Below, piece by piece: positions 57,182 through 63,713 of a stretch of 64,000 bases of DNA. The notes beneath the pieces are model-generated. The model had not been told where the DNA came from, did not search any database, and saw nothing but the letters and a program-made list of their open reading frames with translations. The DNA lies in contig NZ_CP031115.1 of the NCBI RefSeq assembly GCF_003568865.1, forward strand, positions 806,001 to 870,000, given 5' to 3'. Each line of letters starts with the position of its first letter. Position 1 is the first letter of the stretch. Origin of the DNA: Rubrobacter indicoceani. GTDB taxonomy: Bacteria; Actinomycetota; Rubrobacteria; Rubrobacterales; Rubrobacteraceae. The position numbers and the translations under genes are program-made.

Positions 57182-58219
57182 CTACCCGAAGAAGCTCTTG
57201 AGCATGGCGTAGGACTCCGGCGGGACGGTCTTTGTCTCGCTGACGGCTTCTTCCAGGCCGACGGTTACTATCCTGTCGCCTCGCAGGGCGACCATCTTGC
57301 CCCACTCGCCGTTTGCGACGGCCTCGGCGGCGCGGTAGCCGTAGCGCGTAGAAAGAATCCGGTCGTTGGCGGTCGGGGTTCCGCCGCGCTGGAGGTGTCC
57401 GAGAACGACGTGGCGGGTGTCTATGCCGGTGCGCTCCTTCAGCTCCGCCGCGAGGCCTTCCGCGACGCCGCCGAGCCGGACGTGCCCGAACTCGTCCTTC
57501 TCGGCGCTCTGGGTGACGAAGTCCGAGGAGAAGGTAACGCCCTCCGAGACGGCGACGAGGCCCCACTTATCGCCTCGGGCGGCGCGGGCCCTGAAGATAT
57601 CGCTTATCTCATCGAGGTCCGGTTCGACCTCCGGGATAAGGGTAACGTTCGCGGAGGAAGCGAGGCCGGAGGCGTAGGTGATCCAACCCGCATGCCGACC
57701 CATGATCTCAACGACGAGTATGCGCTCGTGGCTTTTCGCGGTCGTGCGAAGCTTGTCTATCGCGTCGGTGGCTATCGAGACGGCGGTGTCGAAGCCGAAG
57801 GTGGTGTCGGTGGCGGAGAGGTCGTTGTCTATTGTTTTCGGGCAGCCGATGATCTGCACCCCGAAGTCGTCGTGGAGCCTGCGGGCCACCCCGAGCGTAT
57901 CGTCCCCGCCGATGGCGACGAGCGCGTCTATTCCGAATTCCTCCATCTGCTTTACGACCTTCTCCGGGTCGCCCTCGTTCTTGTACGGGTTGGTGCGCGA
58001 GGAGCCGAGGATCGTTCCACCCTCCTCCAGAATAAGGCGCACGTCGTCCACCGAGAGCGGCATGAGCGTGTCCTCTTCCGGCGAGAGGAGGGCCTTCCAG
58101 CCGCGTTTCAGGCCGACTACCTCGTGACCGTACTCGGAGATGGAGCGCATCGTTACCGCCCGGATCACACCATTAAGCCCCGGTGCGTCGCCGCCGCCGG
58201 TGAGCATTCCTATCTTCAT
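57182..58219 (-). CDS. pfkA: 6-phosphofructokinase, predicted PPi-dependent (group III)
   Basis: A 345-residue phosphofructokinase phosphorylating fructose-6-P in glycolysis. MLTGGGDAPGLNGVIR start, GGDDT at 104-108 and PKTIDND at 127-133. Asp107 and Lys128 take the places of Gly in ATP enzymes (GGDGS and PGTIDND) and are the known signature of pyrophosphate use. MGRHAGW and HLQRGGTPTANDR are present. ATP-specificity is thus unlikely, though some family members accept both. AGGGACAGG precedes the ATG. Confidence 0.93.
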   Translation of the reverse strand: MKIGMLTGGGDAPGLNGVIRAVTMRSISEYGHEVVGLKRGWKALLSPEEDTLMPLSVDDVRLILEEGGTILGSSRTNPYKNEGDPEKVVKQMEEFGIDALVAIGGDDTLGVARRLHDDFGVQIIGCPKTIDNDLSATDTTFGFDTAVSIATDAIDKLRTTAKSHERILVVEIMGRHAGWITYASGLASSANVTLIPEVEPDLDEISDIFRARAARGDKWGLVAVSEGVTFSSDFVTQSAEKDEFGHVRLGGVAEGLAAELKERTGIDTRHVVLGHLQRGGTPTANDRILSTRYGYRAAEAVANGEWGKMVALRGDRIVTVGLEEAVSETKTVPPESYAMLKSFFG

Positions 58220-58296
58220 ATCCTGTCCCTCCGATATTCGCCAGCACCTTTCGGTCAGTCTAGCAAAAGAGGAATGCCGAACTTACCGTACGATCA

Positions 58297-58566
58297 CTAC
58301 ACAGTGCAGCCGCGCCCCATCCAGCCGATCTGCGGCTCTTTGTCTTTCTCGACGATGACGGGGACCGTTCGCTTGCCGCCGGTAATGGCAAGCATCCGCT
58401 CGTAGGCCTCGCGGTCTTTCTCCACGTCGTATTCAACGAAATCCACCCCGCGCCACTCGAGGTCTTCTCTGGCGGCCTCGCTGTACTGGCACCCTTCCGT
58501 CGTGTAAAGCTCCGTTGCGGGTTCCACAGGTTCTCCTTGCTTCTCTGTTGTTTCCCTCCGATTCAT
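58297..58566 (-). CDS. Glutaredoxin-like protein, UXX-star-type family (Cys form)
   Basis: An 89-residue thioredoxin-fold protein. ELYTTEGCQYSEAAREDLEW carries active-site Cys26 in C-x-x-S form, VEYDVEKDREAYERMLAITG and GKRTVPVIV give the cis-Pro TVP motif, and the tail is IGWMGRGCTV with Cys87. Related families in other bacteria, named UXX-star, often carry Sec at the active site; here it is Cys. ATG 58566 preferred; GTG 58590 possible. Upstream of PFK by 77 nt. Confidence 0.75.
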   Translation of the reverse strand: MNRRETTEKQGEPVEPATELYTTEGCQYSEAAREDLEWRGVDFVEYDVEKDREAYERMLAITGGKRTVPVIVEKDKEPQIGWMGRGCTV

Positions 58567-58627
58567 TCTAGCCTCGCTTGCTGCGACCACCCGACGGCTG
58601 ACGCCCCGTGGTCGGGGTACAACCCGC

Positions 58628-59317
58628 TCAATCCTCCTTCTGGTCCAGGAGCCTCTTTTTGAGCCGGGTGGAGATCATAGAGACGAGCACAAAGAACACC
58701 GCTGCTATCCCCAGGTATACAAAGGCTCTCGTTATGCCTCCGCTCGTCAGGGAGCCGCCCGCGAAAGCGTAGATCGCCACCCCCGGCGTCATGCAGATCG
58801 CGGAGACCGTTACATAGGTGCCCAGCTTGATCCTGGTGACTCCGTAGGCGTAGTTCTGGAGGTTGAACGGGAAGAGGGGGACCAGGCGGGTGACCACGAG
58901 TATCCTCCAGCCCTGCCTCTCGACCTTTTCGTCCAGCTGCCTGAGGCGTTCGCTGCCCTCCGCCCAGGACTCTACCGCATCGCGAGCTACGTACCTCCCG
59001 GAGAGAAAGGCAAGGGTCGCTCCTGCGATGGCCCCCGTCAGAGCCCACACGGTTCCCCAGAAGGGGCCGAAGGCCAAACCCGCGATAAGCGTAAGGGGAG
59101 TACCCGGCAGAAAGGCCACGGCCGCTGCGGCGTAGACTGCGATGAAGATCAGGGGCGCAGCGGGACCGAGGCCCTCGATCCAGTCTTCAAAGTTCCCCAT
59201 CTCACCCGGGTTCAGGTACTCCGCCAGACCCGTACTCCTCGTGATTATGATGAGAACCCCCAGAAGCGTGGCGGCACCGACGAGCTTGACCAGCAAGCTT
59301 TTATTCGCTGGTTTCAT
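58628..59317 (-). CDS. TVP38/TMEM64 (DedA-like, SNARE-associated) membrane protein
   Basis: A 229-residue protein with about 5-6 spans. Family landmarks: FLPGTPLTLIAGLAFGPFWG, GATLAFLSGRYVARDA, and VVTRLVPLFPFNLQNYAYG (the re-entrant G-x-x-x-(V/I/L)-x-x-R region) followed by GTYVTVSAICMTPGVAIYAF. Members are thought to be lipid scramblases or undecaprenyl phosphate flippases. ATG at 59317 chosen; the extension to 59410 is not conserved. Confidence 0.88.
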   Translation of the reverse strand: MKPANKSLLVKLVGAATLLGVLIIITRSTGLAEYLNPGEMGNFEDWIEGLGPAAPLIFIAVYAAAAVAFLPGTPLTLIAGLAFGPFWGTVWALTGAIAGATLAFLSGRYVARDAVESWAEGSERLRQLDEKVERQGWRILVVTRLVPLFPFNLQNYAYGVTRIKLGTYVTVSAICMTPGVAIYAFAGGSLTSGGITRAFVYLGIAAVFFVLVSMISTRLKKRLLDQKED

Positions 59318-59404
59318 TTCGCGGCCCTCACCCGCAGACTCGAACCGCGCCCTGAGTTCAGAGATGATAAGATACTTGTGTAGCGAGACAGGAGGAGGGC
59401 GACC

Positions 59405-59737
59405 ATGCAAGAGATAGAACCCGGCAAGACAAAGTCCGCGCTGGAACGCCTGTCTCCGGGCCCGGCGTTTTGCGCCGCCCCCGCAGGGGGCGGAACGGCG
59501 GTTGGTGGCAGTTCGGTCGGATCGGGACCGATGGGTTCGGCGGAGCTCTTCGGGAGCATCACGCTGGCAGAGGCTTTACCTCTGACTCTGGCGTTCGTGG
59601 TGTTCCTTGCCGTCGGCATGTGGATGTTCCACCGCTTGGGAAGTACTCCCGCGCCGCAGGCTCCACCGAAAGCCCCCGCCGTGGAAGTCGCCGGGGTACC
59701 CGAAGAAGAGCGGGAGCGCGAGCTCATAAACGCCTAA
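59405..59737 (+). CDS. Small single-span membrane protein of unknown function
   Basis: A 110-residue protein. Gly/Ala/Ser-rich segment (18-47), one hydrophobic helix about 56-76 (ALPLTLAFVVFLAVGMWMF), then a Pro-rich stretch (APQAPPKAP) and an acidic end (PEEERERELINA). GGAGGAGG 7 nt before ATG and a terminator after the stop make it a solid gene, but no family is recognised. Divergent from the TVP38-type gene. Confidence 0.7.
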   Translation: MQEIEPGKTKSALERLSPGPAFCAAPAGGGTAVGGSSVGSGPMGSAELFGSITLAEALPLTLAFVVFLAVGMWMFHRLGSTPAPQAPPKAPAVEVAGVPEEERERELINA

Positions 59738-59751
59738 GTCCGACAGAAGGA

Positions 59752-59785
59752 AGGGGCGGAAAATGGTTTTCTTCCGCCTCTTTTC
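59752..59785 (+). terminator. Terminator after the small membrane protein gene
   Basis: AGGGGCGGAA (59752-59761) pairs with TTCCGCCTCT (59772-59781), one G-T, then TTTTC. It also lies next to the convergent gene at 59797. Confidence 0.8.
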
Positions 59786-59796
59786 GTGCGCTCTTT

Positions 59797-60735
59797 TCAA
59801 GTTCCGCCGGGCCCGCTTGCCCTTGCCGTTGCTCTCCGGGTGATGCTGTGCACGAGCCCTGCGATGACGATCAGGACGGCCGAGAGCAGCGAGAGATAAG
59901 CTGCAAAGCCGATGTTCGCGCCGTCACTAAACGGTGGTTCGATGATTCGGAAGAAGATCCGGTACGCCGAGACGAGCCCCAGAAAGGCTATGAGACCACC
60001 GAAAGCCATCGGGTTCAACGGTGCCTTCCCGCGCGACGCATACAACACGAGAGCGACGACCGCCACGGTGAGCCCGAGGATGACGCTGCTCGTGTGCGGG
60101 GTCGGCAGCCACCCGCTCCAGTACGTCTCCCCGCCGGAGTCGGCGGGCGTGATGTAGAAGGTGAAGAAGGTGTACCCGAACACGAACTGACCTATCGCCC
60201 CCAGAGCTGCCAGCCCCAGCCAGGGCGTCGTTCCGGTCTGGGAGCGTGCGATCCAGGGATTGGCCTGCGTACTTCGGGCCTTGTCGCTGAAAGCGTGGAC
60301 GAAGCCGCCCACCGCCACCGCGAGGCATCCGACGAAGCCGATCCAGATCCCCGGCAAAAGCTGCGCGTCAACGGCCTGCGACGGCAGACAGTAGAACAGA
60401 CATCCACTGCCGACGATGTTCGAGTTCGGCGGTACAAACCCGTCAAACGGCGGCACTATCATCCGGTACCCGAGCTGCAAGGTGGCGAGTGAACCTACTA
60501 TCCCAATAAACAAACCGATGCCACGGCCGCTCAGCGGGTTGCGGCCGATGATCGTCAGAACGGCCAGCACGACCGCCACGAGGGCCGACAGCACGAGGAG
60601 GTCCGAGGCGTGCGGGATGCCAAACCATGCATCTTTCGTCTCCCCCTCAAACACGTAAAAGTCAGAGCTTATAGCATAAAGCTGCAATGCCGCCCCTGTC
60701 ACCGCGAGCCCCAGCCACAGCGTCATCCTTTGCAT
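59797..60735 (-). CDS. Eight-span membrane protein with internal duplication
   Basis: A 312-residue protein, two repeats of about 150 residues each with four hydrophobic helices. Both halves end in a similar pattern: LGYRMIVPPFDGF in the first and SAYRIFFRIIEPPFSDG in the second (Y-R-x-I-x-P-P-F), after a matching basic turn (GRNPLSGRGIGLF / SRGKAPLNPMAFGGL). I do not recognise a family name. No catalytic or cofactor-binding motif is evident. ATG start at 60735. Confidence 0.7.
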   Translation of the reverse strand: MQRMTLWLGLAVTGAALQLYAISSDFYVFEGETKDAWFGIPHASDLLVLSALVAVVLAVLTIIGRNPLSGRGIGLFIGIVGSLATLQLGYRMIVPPFDGFVPPNSNIVGSGCLFYCLPSQAVDAQLLPGIWIGFVGCLAVAVGGFVHAFSDKARSTQANPWIARSQTGTTPWLGLAALGAIGQFVFGYTFFTFYITPADSGGETYWSGWLPTPHTSSVILGLTVAVVALVLYASRGKAPLNPMAFGGLIAFLGLVSAYRIFFRIIEPPFSDGANIGFAAYLSLLSAVLIVIAGLVHSITRRATARASGPGGT

Positions 60736-60925
60736 AGTGTTTCGGATCCTCAGAAGAAGTCATCTACGAAGACCCTTCACCTCCCAACATCTATACTCGA
60801 CAACTCTCCCTGACCTCCAGTCTACCGGAACCTTCGGGCTCTTTATAGAGAACTCGCGCTTCAGAGGAAGAGAAAGCATAGTGTGACGGGATCGAAGCCT
60901 AATTCTACGAGATCTCGTCAACCAC

Positions 60926-60956
60926 TTACCTTCCAGTAAGGTGGAAGGTCTACAAT
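60926..60956 (+). promoter_or_regulatory. MerR-type promoter/operator
   Basis: TTACCT (60926-60931) and TACAAT (60951-60956) are 19 nt apart, the over-long spacing used by MerR-family activators. Within the spacer lies the inverted repeat ACCTTCC (60928-60934) and GGAAGGT (60943-60949), 7+7 bases with 8 between. CueR-type sites have the same CCTTCC/GGAAGG arms. It precedes the merR gene itself (ATG 60990) and may drive the whole downstream operon. Confidence 0.85.
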
Positions 60957-60989
60957 GTAGCAAGTGTTACCGGAGAAGGGGTTCTCTGT

Positions 60990-61544
60990 ATGTCAGAGAC
61001 GGCTCTGAGGATAGGAGAAGTAGCTAAGCTGGTGGGGTTGCCGGCTAAAACGCTCCGGTACTACGAGGAGTTGGGTTTGATCTCCCCTTCCAGGCAGGAG
61101 AACTCCGGCTACCGGGTCTTCGGTTGGCGCGAGATGGAGCAGATCGAGTTCGTGAAGCGGGCGAAGCTGATGGGTCTTTCGCTGGAGCAGATCCGGACCC
61201 TTGTCGAAGCCGCAGAGGATGGTGTGCGGAGTGGCGTTCTTCACCGCCTGGAAGACATGCTTGATGAGAAGCTCTCGGAGACCGAGCGGAAGCTCGTAGA
61301 GCTTCGCGCCTTTCGGGAGAGCCTCCTCGAATACCGGGGGCTGGTGGCCGTTGCGGAAGAAGAGAGCCTTTGCCGCTGCTCCGAGCTTGGAGCGACCGAA
61401 TTCTGCGGGTGCGTCAGCGCCGCCACCGAGGGCGTTACACCGCCCGTGATGCGGGTAGTCGAAGAAAACGGGCTTCCGAAACGGAGCGTCGGGGAGCCCT
61501 GTCGGTGCGGGTGCTGCGATCCCACGCCGGGCAGGGTCTCGTAA
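60990..61544 (+). CDS. MerR-family regulator with Cys-rich C-terminus
   Basis: A 184-residue regulator. N-terminal winged helix (LRIGEVAKLVGLPAKTLRYY, EELGLISPSRQENSGYRVF) and dimer helix about 80-115. The C-terminal part has eight cysteines at 128, 130, 139, 141, 171, 173, 175 and 176 as CRC, CGC and CRCGCC, suggesting metal or redox sensing. ATG 60990 follows GGAGAAGGGG. It is 34 nt before the CooC-like gene and probably regulates it and the hydrogenase through the operator upstream. Confidence 0.9.
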   Translation: MSETALRIGEVAKLVGLPAKTLRYYEELGLISPSRQENSGYRVFGWREMEQIEFVKRAKLMGLSLEQIRTLVEAAEDGVRSGVLHRLEDMLDEKLSETERKLVELRAFRESLLEYRGLVAVAEEESLCRCSELGATEFCGCVSAATEGVTPPVMRVVEENGLPKRSVGEPCRCGCCDPTPGRVS

Positions 61545-61578
61545 TAGATTCCGTAATGAGGGGAAGAGGGGTGAGGCT

Positions 61579-62400
61579 GTGAAGGTAGCGGTAGCGGGAA
61601 AAGGCGGCTCGGGGAAGACTACGATCTCGGCGACCCTGTCGCGGCTTCTGGCGCGCCGGGGGCACCCGGTGATAGCTGTTGACGGAGACCCGAACCCGAA
61701 CCTCGGGGTCGCGCTCGGCATGAGCCGCGAGCAGCGCGAGAGCCTCGTCAGGGTCCCGAAGGACATCATGGAGATAAAAGAGGAGGGCGACACCCGGAGG
61801 CTCGTCATGGCCCGTCCGATCGAAGAGGTGACCTCCGAGTACGCGGTGGAGGGGCCGGACGGTGTGAGCCTGATGGTGATGACGGGGGTGGACCACGCCG
61901 GAGCCGGGTGACTGTGCGCGGCGCACGCCAGAGTGCGCGGCCTGCTCGGTGAGCTGGCGACGGGAAATAACGGAGCAAACGGAGAGACCGTGACCCTGAC
62001 GGACATGGAAGCCTCCATCGAACACATGAGCCGGGCGACCATCCGCCACGTAGACGCGGTGCTCATGGTGACCGAGCCGTATTTCCGGTCGCTGGAGACC
62101 GTCGGACGGATGGCGCCGCTGGCGAAGGAGCTCGGCATCCCGCACATCTGGGCGGTTGCAAACAAGGTGCGGAGCGCGAGGGACGAGGAGATCATCCACT
62201 CGTACTGCGCGGAGCACGGGATCGAGGTCGGTGGCCTCGTCCCGTGGGACGAGGCGATACAGGAGGCCGACCGGGAAGGACGGGCTCTGATGGACTACGA
62301 ACCCGCCGCCCCGGCGGTCGTATCCATCGAGGGGATCGCTGACCTCTTAGAAGGTCGGGTCGGCGGCAACGGGGGTAACGGAACGGGAGGGCAGGGATGA
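61579..62400 (+). CDS. CooC/MinD-like ATPase, candidate selenoprotein (in-frame TGA = Sec111)
   Basis: A 273-residue frame with TGA at 61909-61911. The N-half has the deviant Walker A VAGKGGSGKTTISATL and DGDPNPNLGVALG; the C-half has TLTDMEASIEHMSRATIRHV, VLMVTEPYFRSLET and AVANKVRSARDEE, all typical of CooC (P-loop ATPases inserting nickel). Across the TGA the protein reads DHAGAG-U-LCAAHARVRGLL. CooC proteins have G-x-x-C-x-C here, a dimer-interface Ni/Zn site (Cys112-x-Cys114 in a well-studied CooC1); Sec111 and Cys113 fall at the same place. A 6-bp hairpin starts 9 nt after the TGA. GTG start; overlaps the hydrogenase small subunit by 4 nt, so both halves are in one translationally coupled unit. 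Role: probably nickel-handling or maturation of the hydrogenase. Confidence 0.82.
61921..61938 (+). promoter_or_regulatory. Candidate bacterial SECIS hairpin (CooC-like gene)
   Basis: GCGCAC (61921-61926) pairs with GTGCGC (61933-61938) around loop GCCAGA at +16 to +21 from the TGA. A competing hairpin GTGCG/CGCAC (61914-61926) shares part of the stem. Confidence 0.55.
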
Positions 62401-63710
62401 CCACTCACGCGCCGGCAGGCGCACCAGCAGGCGTCGAGGAGGCCCCGCCGGGACGGGTTCAGGAGCCGGAGGCCGAACGGAGAAGGGTTCCAGAAGGTCC
62501 GGTGAAGGTGGTCCACGCCTTCTGGATGGCGGGGATGAGCTGCGACGGATGCTCCATCTCCGTGACCGGGGCGACGAACCCGAAGGTGGAGGATCTCCTG
62601 GCGGGGATCATCCCCGGCCTTCCGAAGGTCGTGCTGCACCACCCGGTCCTTGCAGAAGCGGTCGGGGAGGAGTTCATACACCCCTTCAAGCTGGCCGAAG
62701 AGGGGAAGCTCGACGCCCCGTACGTGTGCGTCTACGAAGGCTCCATAGCGGACGAGCGGATCGCCGCCGCGACCGGCGGGTACTTCTCGGCGATGGGCAT
62801 GCAGGCCCTAGGGGACGATGAGGAGGAAGGCGGCACGCCACTCTCGACCGCCGACCGGATGAGGCGGATGGCGCCGGGTGCGGCGGCGGTTATAGCGATC
62901 GGGACCTGCGCGACGTGGGGCGGTATCCCGGCCGCCGCCGGCAATCCGACCGGTTCGATGAGCCTTATGGACTTTCTCGGCAAGGATTACCGGAGCGCGC
63001 TGGGGTTGCCGATCATCAACATACCCGGCTGCGCCCCCGTAGGGGACAACTTCACCGAGACGGTAGCTGCGATCCTGATGTTCCTGCAGGGCATCGGGCC
63101 GCTGCCGGAGTTCGACGAGCTCGGTCGTCCGGCCTGGCTTTTCGGCGAGACCGTCCACCGCGGCTGCACGCGGGCGGGCTACTACGAAGAAGGTGTCTTC
63201 GCCGAGAACTTCGGCGACAAGGAGTGCCTGGTCGAGATCGGCTGCTGGGGGCCGGTGGTGAACTGCAACATCGTCTCCCGAGGGGCTCAGTCACACATGG
63301 GCGGCTGTATGGCGGCGGGCGGACCGTGCATTGGATGCACCATGCCGGGCTTCCCGGACAAGTTCGCCCCGTTCTACACGGCCCCGCCCGGCTCCGCAGT
63401 CTCAAGCACGGCCTCGCGGACGCTCGGGTTCGGCATCCGACGGCTCCGCGCCCTGAGCAACCACGACCGGAACCGGGAGCCCCGGTGGGACGCGGTGGCC
63501 GGCGGCGAAGTCCCTTCGGGTTGGGGTGAGATCGAGAAGCCGGGCTTGTTAGATAAGACGATGCACTTCTTCTACGAGAAGTTGCAGTTTTCCGGCAACA
63601 AGAGGAAGCCGGGGCGAAACGACTCACGCAAGTACTTCATGGATATGCCGCCCCGAACGGAGGGTATGGAAGCCCTCCGCGACACCGACGAGACGGCGGA
63701 GAGGAGCTAG
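62397..63710 (+). CDS. hhyS: [NiFe] hydrogenase small subunit, group 1h/5 type
   Basis: A 437-residue iron-sulfur subunit passing electrons from the NiFe centre. FWMAGMSCDGCSISVTGATN holds Cys49, Asp50 and Cys52 of the proximal cluster; AIGTCATWGGIPAA and NIPGCAPVGDN complete it. Medial and distal cluster ligands lie in VHRGCTRAGYYEEGVFAENF, GCWGPVVNCNI and GGPCIGCTMPGFPDKF. There is no twin-arginine signal, and the C-D-G-C form with a non-Cys ligand is typical of the oxygen-tolerant actinobacterial hydrogenases that scavenge atmospheric hydrogen. The first 34 residues are an Ala/Pro/Glu-rich extension. The large subunit is expected just beyond the window. Confidence 0.92.
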   Translation: MTTHAPAGAPAGVEEAPPGRVQEPEAERRRVPEGPVKVVHAFWMAGMSCDGCSISVTGATNPKVEDLLAGIIPGLPKVVLHHPVLAEAVGEEFIHPFKLAEEGKLDAPYVCVYEGSIADERIAAATGGYFSAMGMQALGDDEEEGGTPLSTADRMRRMAPGAAAVIAIGTCATWGGIPAAAGNPTGSMSLMDFLGKDYRSALGLPIINIPGCAPVGDNFTETVAAILMFLQGIGPLPEFDELGRPAWLFGETVHRGCTRAGYYEEGVFAENFGDKECLVEIGCWGPVVNCNIVSRGAQSHMGGCMAAGGPCIGCTMPGFPDKFAPFYTAPPGSAVSSTASRTLGFGIRRLRALSNHDRNREPRWDAVAGGEVPSGWGEIEKPGLLDKTMHFFYEKLQFSGNKRKPGRNDSRKYFMDMPPRTEGMEALRDTDETAERS

Positions 63711-63713
63711 GCC

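Noticed and set aside
60993-62195. A 400-codon minus-strand frame across merR and the CooC-like gene
   Set aside because: Antisense to two genes with clear homology; it exists only because the opposite frame has few stops. It should not be used to argue against the Sec reading of the CooC-like gene.
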